From assembly GCF_014898055.3 (NCBI RefSeq), contig NW_026555331.1, positions 96,246,684-96,310,683 of the forward strand: 64,000 nucleotides of DNA, in the 5' to 3' direction. The notes beneath the pieces are model-generated. The model saw only the letters and a list, made by a program, of their open reading frames with translations, was not told the DNA's origin and searched no databases. Within the stretch, counting starts at the first letter, position 1, and every line of letters starts with the position of its first letter. The stretch is from Talpa occidentalis. Lineage: Eukaryota; Chordata; Mammalia; Eulipotyphla; Talpidae. Below are positions 24,401 to 39,400 of this stretch, in pieces. The position numbers and the translations under genes were made by a program.

Positions 24401-27400
24401 GGCAACTGTTTTCAAGATAGTTTTCTGGTTATTTTGAAACTAGGAAAAGTTAGGGGAAATATAAGTCTTGAATCATTATGATACATGTTTTAAATTGCCA
24501 CCATTTTATAAGATGTGATATTACATAAATATTGGAACATTTAAAATCAGTAAGTGTAAAAACACTATGGGAGAGAAGAGAATGACAAGAGATAAGTTAA
24601 CATTGTATGATGATCTGACATTTATATGACCTTATTGTTTACATTTGTTTATCTTTGTTGACTTTCAAAATCCTAAGTATTCTTTTCTTAGTTGTCTTTG
24701 CAGATCCTTTAACAGTTCTTTTCCAGTTCATGAGGTTTTTTAAACGAGAACTATTCTGTTCATTCATTTTCAACATGCACATTTTTTTTTGGATTTCAGT
24801 CCTGTGTTGGTATCTGTGTAACCAGAACATTATTCTTTAAAAGCGAATATATAGCATAGACATGAATAATGCTAACAATGAGCTTGAATATGCTCACTAA
24901 AAATGAGTTAAACAGTAAGGTTCCTTTAAGGGTTAACATTTTTATGAAGTATAATGAGTAAGTGTAGAAATATCTGAAATAGAATTGTTTGTCTAAAAAG
25001 ATGTATACATTTGAAATCATTGTACAGTATTCAGCTTCATTTACCTGTGGTCTTAATCCATCTTAGAATTTAATTTATCCATAGATTTTTTTCTAGAAGG
25101 TACATTTTAAAATAGGAATCTAATTATGACATTCATGATACCTTCTATAACTGAAACTATAAATCTAGAGATTCAAAAATTTGAATATAGTGGTTACATC
25201 ACCACTAATCATTTTTGTTCAGTAATAATATTTGTGTTATTTATAAATCCTGCTTTTATTACCTTTTGACTTTTTTGATCAGCCAGTTTTATTCAGTAGC
25301 TAAAATTCATTTCTTTGTTCATTTCTGGAGGCTTAGATACTGCAAACATTCTAATGTATTGGGAATAATATTTTAAATCATGAAAATAAATAAAATATTT
25401 TAGAAGGGACATCAGAGAGTAAGAGGGAAAATATCAACAATGAGGTGTTTGAAGGAGGAGCATAGTGGAGGGAAGCAAATCTATGGAATTATGAAACTAT
25501 GCTGAGCTGATAGTGATTTCACTTAAAGATGCCTTCATTTGGTGTTCAGATTCTTCCAACTAGAGGGACAAAGAAAATTTTACTTAAAAGTATAAAATGA
25601 AATTGATGTAGATAAATAATGGTTGCCAGATACTATCTGGTCCTTGGTTGACCCTAGAAGCCATAAAGCCATTCAGATGTGAGTAGCTAGCTGGAGGTTG
25701 AAAGGGTGACCAGCAGTCAGAGTGGATCAACTTCATGAACTTTAAATTGTATTGGATTATTTGTTTCTTGTAGCTTTGAATTTACCCAACTGATGGGGGT
25801 AGTGCTGTAGGTACCCTTTATGTTCATTGTACAGAATATTCCTTTGTTGGCTAGATTCCTGATGGGTCTAGGTCTAGTTCAGGTGTCTAGACGATGTGTT
25901 GTGGAGGCAGCATCCCTGCTCTTTATGTCACTGTGGTAGGAGGGAGGTTGTGTCCTGTAGCAGAAGCACCAGTAGGCAGAAGGCTTGGAGGCTAGTTTGG
26001 TTAGCTGATCTTGTGGCTTAAAGAAGACCTTTAACCTCACTCTTCACAGAGTGTGCATGGCCATGAAATTTGTAGTATATTTACCTTAAAGATAAGGGAT
26101 CTGTGAGGTAAATTTTATAGTTAAATAATTGAAATTCTTTCTTGGGGAGTACTGACATTTTATGAATGAAAAAAATTTTGTAGTTGAGAATATGCATAAA
26201 GGATGCTAGGGAACCGGTATTACTATCATCAGAGAATTCCTCTGTTGAATTTATTTTTACTTAGAGGTGGAAATTTGCTAATATACTGCTTTCATTCTTT
26301 TGGCATAATATGTAATAAACTATTTCTCATAATTGTTTTAGTCTTTTATCAGAAGTGGCACACACTTAACTCTAGGTACTTTGTTTAGGGAAAGGTGAAA
26401 TAACTTGCTCTGGTGAGGATGTAAGCTATGCACACAAGTGTGTTACTTGTTATGTATGTAGAGAGAATTTTTCTTTATTGTCCTATATTTGTCTTAAAAT
26501 ATGTGCTTCACTTGTCATCTTTATAAAATTGGTATTTTTCTAAAGACGCTTATATTAAAGTGTATTCTTCAAGCAAAAGAATAATTTTAGAAAATATTTC
26601 AAATGAGATGAGACCCAGAACATTTATTTATAAGTTACTTCCTATGTCCTGATTGTTCTCCCAGTTCTCAAAGACATCTTGTCCTTAATCACTTAGGAAA
26701 TGGTTTGCAGTGGTAACTGAAGGGCTCCATCCTACTCATTTGAATCACAATTTTAGAGATGAGTTCAGCAATGTTTTAATAATCTTTCATGTGATTCTGA
26801 CATCTACAAGTTTGAGAAACAATACTCTAGTTGAATAAATTCTGTTTCAGACTGTATCCATAATAGTTTGAAGTTCAGTCTTACAGTGGCAAATTCCTGC
26901 TCTTGTTGGTTCCACTAATTCAGAGACCTAACATATAGTTAATGTAGAATTGCATAAAAACTGGAAAAATATTAAGTAACATCTTTGTAAGTCATTTTCC
27001 AAGTAATTCCAGGTAGGAAATGATCCAACTTTTAAGGGCTTTTTAAGCTTTATAAAACTATATTTTAGATTTGCTGAAGATAGTAACCATTAGTTAAGCA
27101 ACCTATATTCATTCAGGATACAAAGTCCCAAAGTAGGCAGAAATAACTGCTTACGTAGACTAAATATATTATATGGAAATTATAAATGTTTATCCATACC
27201 AAACTGGGGAATGTTTCCTTATAGTTCAGAAATATTGCATTACTTAACCCTTTCTGATTTTTAAGTATATGTAGTTGGTTAAATTTTGTAAGTGACAGCT
27301 TAATGTGGGAATAGAATTTTTTTCTCATCGGAAGTAATAAAGGGGATAATAAATATAAAAATGTATTTATACCACAAGGAAAGATTAAAAAGACTTAATA

Positions 27401-30400
27401 TTTTTCTCTGGCAAGACATGTCCCCTTTCTGCCTAAATGTAAACTATAATAACATTTATAGTTTACCACATGCCAGTATGTCTTCCTCATGAATTTCTCA
27501 CAGTCTAAAACATGTTTTCATAAAAGGAAATTCTTGGCTTGTTGGGAGAAAGGGAAATCTGCACTTAGATGTATAAGGAAGGAAAATTCTGTATTAGGAA
27601 ACTTGGATGTAATTAAGTGCATGTGGGAGTAAGACTGAATCAGTCTGTATTGTAACAATTAGATAATTCTGTGATACATTCACATTCTCAATTCTCTCAT
27701 CAGTTAAATTCTTACTATGTAATTATTTCACTGATCTCTCCATGAGGAAATAGTGAAATTTTTTCTTAGTTTTTCTTTATTGAGTTAACATTGGTTTACA
27801 ACACTGTATATAATTTAGAGACTAGGTTCAGACCTCTTCAGGTGTATGTCACCACCCTACACCCGCTGTGAAGCCACCCATAGTCCTTTATTTTATATCA
27901 TCGTGCCCCATCCCCACTTTGTTCCCACCTCCCCCTCCCTAGTAGCCTCAATTCTGTGGTCCTATTTCTAGGATTTGTTTTGGATTAGTCTTATCAGTTC
28001 CTTTGTTTTTTCCTCTCTATTCCACATATGATTGAAATCTTCTGGTATTTATCATTCTCTTTGCGTTGTTTCCATAACTGACCTATTGCAGACAGTGCTG
28101 CCCTGAACATTGGAGTGCATATCTCCTTTCAAGGTAGTGATTTTGTATTCTTCTGTTCAGTACAACAGATACTTGTAGCAAAATCAGATGGTGACTTATT
28201 CGCAGATAATGTTTTTATGAAAGTCATTTATTCTAGAGGTGTAATGGAACAAGTTTCATATAATTTTGATGACAACTTACAGTTTTAAAGTACTTTTAAA
28301 ATTCTTATAGCTATAATGTAGTCATAATAGTATCATATTACATAATATGACTCCCCATTATTGTCATCTGTTCCTAGTGGTTTGAGGATGTGTAAACCCT
28401 GTATTCAGTCCATTATCTCTATTTTTGATGGTCAGTTACAGATTCCAGGCATTCCCCAGGTACTCTACTTTTTAATTTTAGCCCTCAGAAGAAATTTTCT
28501 CCAGAAGTATCATTGTCCTCTTTTAAAAATGAGGAAACTAAAGGTCAAAGGTAGTTAGCATAGTGGGAGGAGTCTGGTAGATGGTTAATATTGGCTTGCC
28601 ATTTAGGGTAGGGCTACCTAGGTTTTTATCTGAGCTCTACTACTTAAAGTTCTGTGACCTTGGAAAAGTTTCTTAACCTATCTAAGTGTCAGTTTCCTGG
28701 TTTATTGAAAAGTCAACAATTCCAGTCTCAAAGACAAGTAAATTAAATAAGCTGTAAGAATATAATATATGGGAACTGCTTGATACATAGTGTGTGCCCA
28801 GTAACTATCACATATTACTAAGGAAATTATTTAGAGCACTCAGATGGTACAAAATAGTGTTGATAACAGTACACCTTTGACCTTCTGCTTTCTATTCAAG
28901 GCAGAAAATATGAACATGAAAATAAATAATACTAATACATCATCTAATAAATTTTAAAAAGCAAGGGGGTGGTAGGTATGAGGTCAATAATAGAGAAAAT
29001 GGACAAAAATTTATATAATGTGGGTGAAGGCACCAAGATATGAAATAAGTTTTCTACAAAGTCATATTAGTATTTTTTTAGATAAAGAATAGGGAAGGAA
29101 ATAAACCCCTCCTGAGCTTATCTTTGTACAGTACTAAAGTCTTACCTGATCTTAGTGATATTTACCGACCTTAAACAGGAGAACAGAGACATTTATTTTT
29201 GGCAAAACCTTTGGTATTTGTCCTATTTGAGCAATAGTTATACATGTGAACTGTTGTCCTTCCAGCAGAGAACTGTAAACACTTCAGAAAGTGTTTGTTT
29301 TTTCTTTCAAGTTCCTATGGTTATTTTAATTAAATCCCATTTTTGTATTTAATGTTTTTGGAGCTCCTTTATGGCTCCTTGTTTCCCTATCTTATCAATC
29401 CTACTTAAAGGCAGAGTCTGTCTGATGTCTAATACTGTCTAATATCCCCATACCTGTCCACAAACAAACTGCAACTAACTCTGAGATGGCCTTTTTCCAT
29501 TTCAGTTTAGCTATTCAGTGGTCCAGTCACTGTGGCTGGAACTGTCATCAAGTCATTGATTAAGAAAGCTTCCTAGGGCCTCCCCGGTGGCGCAGCGGTT
29601 GAGCGCTGGGTTGCGAAGCTGCCCGCAGCCTCTGCAGCGCCGGCTCGATCCCCGGCTGCTCCCCGGCCACCAGAGGAGGGTCCACATGGCGCGCAGACCT
29701 CTCCTGCCGCCCGCTGCTCCCCTCAGCAGTGTACTTCGGTCCTTCTGCCTGTTCTGCTCCCCGCTCCGGCTCTGGTGAATTCTCTCACCCTCCCGCGCTT
29801 CTGACTGTACCCAGTGCTTGTATAAAGAAAATCAAAACAAACAAACAAATTAATTAATTAATTAATTAAAAAAAAAAAAAAGCTTCCTAATAATTTAATT
29901 TAGACATTTTAAATTTGACAACATTAATAGCTATTCCTATTTTAGGGTTACTTTGCCACTTTCATAATGTAATGGGTTTGATTTTGTTATTTTCTTTTTA
30001 AATAGAGAAATCTTATTGCTATATGGTGTAACTCAATACTGAAGTGTAGTTAACCCTGACATTGTGAGGATTCAATGCATTCAAGCAAATTGGCCATTAG
30101 AAAGTAAACAAATTTACAGAATAAAAAGTGGGGGGAGGAACCTTTCTTTCACCTTCAGTGAGAGAAGAGTGTTTCCTTTTGGCATGATTAACTGTTAAAT
30201 CAATTAATTTACCTCAAGCTATTTTTTTGGCTGAGGAAATCTGGCCTTTGGAAATTGTTATATTCAGAGGCCAAGCTTTGGGCTTCTTTTTTCAAAGAGG
30301 TATATTTGAAGTACTGCACAGACTAGAACTTGGCATAAGATTTCAGTGTGACACCTGCACTGATGATTTTCCAGAAAATATACTTCAAACATGAAAATTG

Positions 30401-33400
30401 CTTTTATGTGATGGTTTGCTCAAACAGAGAAAATCTAGTTAGTAGTAAAGCTCTAGTTTTTCACTGAGCCAGCTTATCTTTCGCACATAAAATCTTTTTT
30501 TTAAAAAAGATTTATTTATTTATTTATACAAGCACTGGGTACAGTCAGAAGCGTGGGAGGGTGAGAGAATTCACCAGAGCCGGAGCGGGGAGCAGAACAG
30601 GCAGAAGGACCGAAGTACACTGCTGGAGGGGAGCAGCGGGCAGCAGGAGAGGTCTGCGCGCCATGTGGGACCCTCACCGGCAGCCGGGGATCGAACCGGT
30701 GTTGCAGAGGCTGCAGGCAGCTTCGCAGCCCAGCCCTCAACCGCTGTGCCACCAGGGGAGGCCCAAAAATCTTTTTGAAATAAATTTTTAAAGGAATGTC
30801 CAAGTTGGTTTTGCTATAGTAGATGGTGTATTTAAGCATTACAGGTTAAATAGAGATCAGAAAAATGGGAGGATGTTGTAATGATATCTAAAAGGCTCTA
30901 CTTTTTATGACAAGGTCATCCGAGGGCTATGGGAAGTACTAATAACTGCCATTTACTGACTGCTCTTGAGCTAGTCTAGGCCAGGAACTTCATGTATATT
31001 TTCATTATTCTTTGCAGCAACCTTGTAGGGTGGCTATTTGGTGGTGTTTTTTTCAGTCACCCCTTCATGTATCAGGGGACAGGCTCTTGGAGGTCACTCA
31101 TTTAGTGTTAAGTTGCGATTTGAACTCAATTTTGTCAGATACCAGTATCCACAGGCTAAGTGTGATGGTATTTGAGAGTACTTTGGAAAATGATAAGTAG
31201 GTAAGTGGTAGCTATGTTATTTCTGTTCAGCTGTGCTTTCCCCCTGATTATAAACACATATGCAGATTTATATATGTAAATTTATAAGCTTATAGTAGCT
31301 GCCTAAATACTTAATTTTAAGCAAAGTTCTTTGATCACACTGTAAGGACTTTAAAAATATGTTTAAGATTTTTTTAGGAAGGGTTGGGAGGTTCTTCTAG
31401 TTTTTCTGTGAAATAACGTGATGTTCAATGAGAAAATATATGTGTGTGTGTGTGTATAAAATGAGAGGGGACAAGTGGGAAGGGAGAAGAGATATGTGCT
31501 CTCTTCTGGAGAAAATGTGCTCTCTCAAGTCACAGTCAGCATTCCGCTGTACCAGCAGACCTTCCTTTATGTAATAGCAATTTGACTATAATAATGAAGA
31601 TGCCACAGATTCTAATTAATAAAGAAGTAATGCCTAGGACTAAGCATAAAAGTAAATGTGCAAATCTTTTTTATAGACAGTTGTAAAAGACTATAATGGA
31701 ACAAAAACAAAAGCAGACTTGCAAAATAGAAGCATGTAGTTGCTCTTGGATAGAAGTTTACTTATAAATTTAACATGAACCTAATTTTTATCCTAATCCA
31801 AGAGGATCTAAACTTAATGGAAATATATTTTGCTTTTCCCCCCAAATTATTTTTTTTAATATTTATTCATAAATGAACTGGAGTGTAGGCCAGAGGTACA
31901 GGAGGTAAGAGGATTCACCAGAGACAGAGTGGGGAGCAGAACTGGTGGATCTACTGAAATTCACTGCTGAGGGGAGCAGTGGGTGAGAAAGGAGAGGTCT
32001 GCTGCGCCATGTGGGTTTGCTCCCTGGCTGGGGATCAAACTCATGTAGTGGTGGCTGGCAATAGCCTCATATCACTGAGACTTTAACCCCTGCACCACCA
32101 GGGGAGGTCATATATTTATGAGTCCAAAAATGTTTATTGAGGTAAAGTAGGTTTACACCTGCATTTACTCCTGGGTTTAGAGGTTCAAACTTCTACAAAT
32201 ACATACTTTCACACCCTGCCCACCACCAGTGCCCCAACAATCCTCTACCATGTTACACAGGGCCCCTTCACTCCCCCACTTCCACCCCACTAACCCTCCC
32301 CTTCTGATTGTCTCAAGTTTTCATTATTATCAGTGTGGTTTTCACTTTGTTTTGTTTCTCTATATTCCACATTTCACTGATGTTTGCACATTTTCATATA
32401 GATATTTTTTACAGTTTATATTCTGAAGAGCCTTATTCTCATAAATGGAAAGGGGAAGAGTTTAGAAGTATGATACAATTCTTCAAAATGCCTGTTTTTT
32501 AAAATAAGACTTTATTAATTAACCATTTGGTTTAGATGATGAATTTTATGAGTACAGCTTCACACCTTGATTATATGTATATGCCTTACTGTGCCCATCA
32601 CCAAAGCTGTAGCTCCATTTCCAACCATTAAATTCATCTCCTCTCCTCCTCCCACCTTTACCCTTTTCTTTTGGTATCAACCATATATTTCGGAGTCCAA
32701 AAAAATCTAAGTGATATGCCAAAAATCATATAGTGAATTTAGTTCAAAAATATTTTAACAATCTGTCAGCTCACATTGAACAGCATAAAAGCAAAAGATT
32801 ACTTATTCATTAAAGTACCAGTAGACACCACTATGTCACATTGTCTCTTTGTTTCATGTACAGGGTTCTCTGTGATAGCCTTTTGAATTTGCTGAATTTA
32901 AGAGCTACCTATTATATAATCATTGTTCCCCCCCCTTTTTTTTTCCATAGTTGCATTAAAATCCCCTCCACCTGACAGAAACGGTGTCCAGGATAACTGT
33001 CAAACAAAATTGGGGGAAGACCTGATCTTACAAGAAGGAGAATTCTTATTACAGGTAAATTTTAGTAAATATAATTGCTTATAATCAGGGAAGTCGTAAA
33101 TGGGAAATGTCAAGCAGTCTTGTAAATATTCCCTATTTATTTAGGAGTTACCCAGCGTTTCAGGCAACTTTTATCTGAATTTCAGTAGCATTGTAATGCT
33201 AGTACAGTGGTCTCCCTTTATTCCTTATTTCATGGTCAACTGGTTAAAAAATGAGTTACAATGATTATTTTGAGAGTGAACACAGTCACATAATTTTCCT
33301 ACTATGTAAGCATAATTATAAAATTATTTGTATTGTTATAGTTGTTCTATTTAGTTACTGTCAGTCTTACTGTGCTTAATTTAGAACTTAAATTTATCAT

Positions 33401-36400
33401 CATAGGTATGTATGTATAGGAAAAAACATTACATATATAGGGTTCAGTGCTATACTCAGTTTCAAGACTGGGAGTCTTGGAACATATCCCCTGTGGATAA
33501 AGGGAGACTAATGTACATGAAAAAATGGAAGTGTATGAAGATGAGTAATTAGATGTCTGCTTATCAGTTGGTGCTTCAAATAGCATGAATTGGAATAACT
33601 TAAAGTTTCTCATTAAAACTTCAGATGTGTATATACCTTTTTAAAGAATATAGGTAATTGTACTCATTTACTAGTTCAAAATTGAGATTTATTTTTAAAT
33701 GTGTTCTTAAAACTCTTGGCAGCTCTGTGTGCCTTAACATACAGTTGACTTTAGCAACTGTTAATCCTAGTTTATGCTCAAGAACAAGTTTTTTTTCCTC
33801 TTGAAACTGATGTAATATTTGGTTCAGATGAAATGCTCATTTATTTTGTCAAAGAAACAACATGAAGATGTGTTCTGTATGTGCTGTCACTGTTATGTGA
33901 TAACTTTCAGTTCCGCTGAGTGAAAAACTTGGTTTGCATTATGACAAAAAGATAGCCATAAGTTGTAGTAACGCCAGTAATTTATTATAATTTTGTAATT
34001 GTGTTCAAATCCCTAATAATGAAAACTAACTTTTGCTTGCATTATGTTAAATTTAATATATGCAAGCATAAGTCCTCGTCTTATCTGAACATCTTTATGT
34101 GTATGTTAACTGAAACAAAATGAGTCTTTATTCAGGCCATAGGAAAACATTCTAGTAATTGCTGCTGAAAGTGATTAAACACACCATAGGCATTACATTT
34201 ATATAAAGTAATAATGAATGATCTACTTTCAAGCTAAATTAGAAAGATCAAATGGTTTGTATTATCAGCCAATAAATTTTAACTTCTAAAATATTTTCAG
34301 TATAGCCACAGTAAGAATACTAACACAAAAGTAATGGGTTTTTAAATTATTTAAAAATTGTAAACATTTAGGTATTTAAGAATTCACTAGGTATGAATTA
34401 TATCAGATACCATTTATAGATTACTCTCCCATAGGATTTGCTTAGGACCATGCTTTTGTTTTTTTCTTTATGAAGTAGATGGCCAAAAATATTGTAGATA
34501 TCTGAAGAGGGCTTATTTCATTATATACTGTTGCCATTAATGGCATCTAACTTAATACTTTCAACATGTAATTATGTCTGTAGGGTAAATGGTTGATAGA
34601 GTACGTTTCCAGAGATGCAATATTCAACCTGGATTAAATTTTTGTTGAGCAATCTTTTCCTCTGGTTTTAACAAAAAGCTCATAAATAAAAAGTTAAAAA
34701 ATAGTTTATCAAAATTTTTAAATTCTAGATTAACTTAACTTTACTACTACTTTACAAAGAAAAAATCAAACAATAAAAGTAGAATGTTCCAATACATAAA
34801 AATACATGAACTAAATAATTAAAAAGCCATCCAGTCCAATTTATTACCATGCTGATAAAAAATCTGCAGCTTCATTTTTGAGTTAGCAGTAAATAACACT
34901 ATCAACTGCAGTTTACACATTTTTCAGGCAAGCAGGGTAAATCTTTGTGACTAATAATAGAGGACAAAGATCTTAATATAATATATAATTACCATGTTAA
35001 ATGTATTTAGGCAGAGTTAGATGATACAATATATTCATACAATAAAATGTATTTCAAATGATAACCCTAAAGTTTAAAGGGGTATCTAAATTAACCAAGG
35101 CCATACACTATTAGAAGAGACAGACAGAAATCCTGTCCACATCTAAACAACTTAGTTATTTAAGATGAGTATAGTGGTGTGAACATTGGACTGCCTAACT
35201 GCCAAAAGAGAAGAGTATAACTTGCAAACTAAAAGAAGACAAATAACATTGTTCAAAAGTAGATATAATGGAAAAAGCATAGTACAGATGGAATAAAAAT
35301 AGCACATAAAAAATGACAGCTTTAAACCTACACATATTTAGTAATTATATTAAATTTAAGTGGACTGTATTTGCTGTTGTTCTTATGTGTAGTCCAGATT
35401 TTGATAGTAAACAAATTTAATCATATTGCTTGAATTATCTTTGCATATTTTTTCTATCAAATTTCTCTAAGTATCTATTTAGTCAACATTTTTTATACTG
35501 TTCTAAAAATATTTGACAAGTTAGTGTTTATACAGCTTATGTTTAAAAAATGTGCAGTAAATTAAAAATGGAAGATCTAGAGAGTGAGAAAGAGTAGGAA
35601 ACCATTTTTAAAATTAATGGGATTGAGCATTAAATTTTGCTGTAAGCTTTTTCCATAGCCAAACAAAAGATATTTCTCTCCAAGATTGTATGCTATGATT
35701 ATATTTGTAAGGTGTACTAATTTTAACCTTTTCAGAGAATATTTTTCAGTAGTAAAATAGCATCAACTGATAGTGTTTATTAGTAATGAATTTCATCCCA
35801 TTACTAATTTTGGAATGTTGTTTCCTTGTAGGCTTTGAATGGTTTTGTATTGGTTGTCACTACAGATGCTTTGGTATTTTATGCATCTTCTACTATACAG
35901 GATTACCTGGGGTTTCAGCAGGTAAATATAGGTTTGTTACTAATTTTTTGAAGATTAAGGACACAATAATCTGTTTATATAAAATATCAGTTAAGTAAAT
36001 GCTGTAGATTGAAAAAGATACATTTGCAGCTAACATACTCTTATTGTATTAGAATTGCTTTAAATGATTGTGATTCTTCACATTGTATTTTTTTCTTTCA
36101 CTTATTAAGAAACTACTATGAGAAACTCTCAGGTAAGGGGCAGCTAGGATTTGAATGGGAATGGAATAGAGAATATTTACCATCAAATCAGTTACAGGTA
36201 TTGGAGTCCATATGACAACTATAATAAAGTGATATCTAAAGGTACAAGCAAAATCACTGACATAATTCTGACTTAATTGGCTTATAACTTTTCTGAAGAA
36301 AATGATACTTAACCTAAAGAAAGTATAGGATTTAGATGGGTCGACAATTGTAGAGGGAACATGGAGAAGAGATGGAAGTATTGTAAGCTAGGAATCCTTA

Positions 36401-39400
36401 AAGGAAGTGAACATATCTGGTTTGTTTAACACTATTGAATGAATGGTGGATAAGTAGAGTGGAAAAGTGTCTGGCAATTTGAGAGACAAGAATATCTCTA
36501 ATAGGATTTGTAAATTGTTTTGAAGCATACTTGAATGCTAACTATTAGTAATAGTTCTTAAATTCTAGTGTGTATAGGAATCACCTGAATAACTTGGTAA
36601 AATTGCATAAAATCTTTGGGACTTAATCCTAGAGATTTTGATTCAGTGGGTCAGAGTCCATGAAATGAATTTCTAGCTCTTTTTGGGGTTACTGCAAGGT
36701 TGCTGGTTTTAATAACATTGTCTACACTGTTATATACATATGTTAAACACAATGCAAACCTCTAAAGGTGGTTGTTATAAGGAATGTATATCCTCCAGTC
36801 TGCCTTTCAGAAAACTGGTATTATATAATGACTGGCATAGAGATGGTTTAATGCTAGGAGATTAGTAAAGTAATGGTCTCTGGCCACTGCCACGAAGACT
36901 GCAATTTAATGTCCATGGAAAAACCAGTTGGAAATTAATGAATTATATAAAGTACATTGATGATCATTTGATAATGACTCATAAAAGTTAAAAAATCAAA
37001 AGTTGCTTTTTCCCAGTCTTCCTTATCATATGAATTTTTTCTGACTGTTCTTTAAGGAAACATTCATATCTGACATGAGTGTTATTTTAAGTTCCACTTA
37101 AAATTTTTAAGAGGTAAGCTTATTAATGGGTAATGAAGTTGATATAGTGGGTCATCATGAACAACTTTCTTTTGTTTAAAACTTTTTTTCCATGTGTGAT
37201 AGATGATGTATATTTTACCAGGAGTTGCAGTAAAGACAATTAGGAGAATGGTGATTTAAGGACTAATGATTTAGCACTGTAGCAAATGCTGGGAGGAAAG
37301 GGGAGGAGAGCGTCGAGTGATAGAGGCATACTCTTTTACTCTGATGGCGTCTGTTGGAAGGAAACTGTCAAAGTACAGTAAATGCAAAATGAGTGCAGGT
37401 AAGCCTAGAGAAGTTAAAGATGACTGAACATTTAGGCAGCATTTCAATGAAAGGAGAAATTAAAAGATCAATAAATGGATAAAAATAAGCAGAACTTAAT
37501 GTGTTGCAGTTAAGGAATGGAGAGATGACTTACTTGAATCAAGAGTGTTCATGGCAGCTGCCTTTTGGCTTACAGAGTGACCTTCTTGTAGCTTTGCAGT
37601 CATTTGAATTGAATTACATTGTCACCGCTAACAAGCACCCACTAATCTTGCTGGCTTTCATACAACCTTAGTAATCTTTTTTTTTTAATGCATACTTTTT
37701 TCTTTAGTCTGATGTTATACATCAGAGTGTATATGAACTTATTCATACTGAAGACAGAGCTGAGTTTCAGCGTCAGCTACATTGGTCATTAAACCCTTCA
37801 CAGTGTACAGACTCTGGACAAAGAATTGATGGTAAGTGGTTTTACTATAAGAGGCTATTGGTGATTTTTCAGTACAATTTTCTGAAAGGAAGCAGAAAAC
37901 TATATGATAAAGATTAGTAAGAAAATGGAAAGCTTAAGCCAAAGCACAAAAAGTATGGTGGTCTAAAGAATATTTTGAGAGAAGACAGCCATTGCCATAC
38001 TCTATTTTATAAAAATAACATACCATTGAGAAGGATGTGAATAAATGTACACCATTGGCACTGGTTTATCAAATGTTCTGTGCTTAAATGGTACCAAATA
38101 GTAAAGCAAACTAGCATGTATAGGTATGAAAAACTTAAGAAGTCTGATACCTCAATAGAAATCAAAACTGAGTAGGTCAAGTGCTAAGTAGTAAAACTGA
38201 TATATTCAATATGTTTTAGTTTTTTCTTTAGATCCGTTTCTGAAATAGTCTACATTTTGAATACAAAAAAAGTAACACAGATTTAGGCAAAATGGAAAGT
38301 AAGTTTGCGTTGTTGCTATTATTCCTACAGAAGGTAGTGGTCTCTCACAGCCAGCAGTCTACTTTAATCCAGAGCAGCTTCCTCCAGAAAACTCATCTTT
38401 TATGGAGAGGTGCTTCATATGCCGGCTAAGGTGTCTGCTGGATAATTCATCTGGTTTTCTGGTAAGAGGAAAAAATTTGTGATTGTAGCATTTACTATTA
38501 AGGAAAATAATTATATTTGAGCTTGGTCTTAAATATGGAGTTTTTAGAAGGTACTATAGTCAAATTATTTAAGATTTTTAACAAAGATTGCAAGAAATAT
38601 GAAACCTACTTGCCTAGTTGTAGGAGTTTTTTGGAAGGGGGGCTGGAAATCAGAGAACTCTATTAGCAGGATGCTTGCTTTCTTTGGATTTAGAGCCTGT
38701 TAGAACAATTATTGAGTCATCATCTGAATTCCCAGGTAGGATAACTAGCTTCAGCATAGGCCAGATAACCCCAGATGGAGAAGGTCTGTCCATTCAGTTA
38801 TCTATCACCTTAAGAGCACTTACTCCACCAGGCACAAAAGAGACTACCAAGCCTGTTTTCTGAAAGTAATTTTGCTGAGTTAGAAAACTATCTCAAAGCA
38901 ATTCTAAATGCCTTTTTCCCACTGTACTGCTATCCTGTTGATCTCAAAACCATCCCTTGACTTGGTTAATACTGTTTTATGCTACTAAATTGGTCATGTT
39001 CAAATTATCCTTGCTTCTTATCTGTTAGGGTGATCTTCATACTCCCTTTTGAGATAGTTTTAATGGGTTTCCTTGTGGTAAAAAATTAAAGTAGCAGCTT
39101 TCAGCCTTAGGTACTTATCTGGAATTATCAAGAACCCTGGAAATAACCATTATTGAGCCCTTTAAAAGAATGATTTAAAGATTGTTATTTTTTAGTGAAC
39201 TGGTTTTTGTTGTTTTAAGGCAATGAACTTCCAGGGGAGGCTAAAGTATCTTCATGGACAGAACAAAAAAGGAAAAGATGGATCAGTGCTACCACCTCAA
39301 TTAGCTTTGTTTGCAATAGCTACTCCACTTCAGCCACCATCCATACTGGAAATCCGAACCAAAAATTTCATCTTTAGAACCAAACACAAACTAGACTTTA

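Larger units (their letters stand above)
19899..32950 (+). other. AHR intron 2
   Basis: The largest intron, 13.1 kb. It holds MER5A-like hAT fragments (20.75, 21.39, 22.15, 26.64 kb), an antisense L1 3' end (27.77-28.17 kb), a MIR (28.55-28.82 kb), an inverted pair of tRNA-derived SINEs (29.58 and 30.50 kb), a diverged SINE (31.85 kb), a TG repeat (31438-31455) and antisense L1-like 3' ends (32.13-32.70 kb). No exon-like conserved open frame was found in it. Acceptor TTTTCCATAG follows a long pyrimidine run. Confidence 0.9.

Noticed and set aside
29576..29660. Possible tRNA genes at SINE heads (A and B boxes)
   Set aside because: No cloverleaf with a plausible anticodon arm and acceptor stem; A/B boxes are expected in tRNA-derived SINEs.
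29587..29778. Open frames inside the SINE copies (also near 40.8, 60.7 and 61.5 kb) giving similar peptides
   Set aside because: The similarity comes from the repeat itself; SINEs do not encode proteins.
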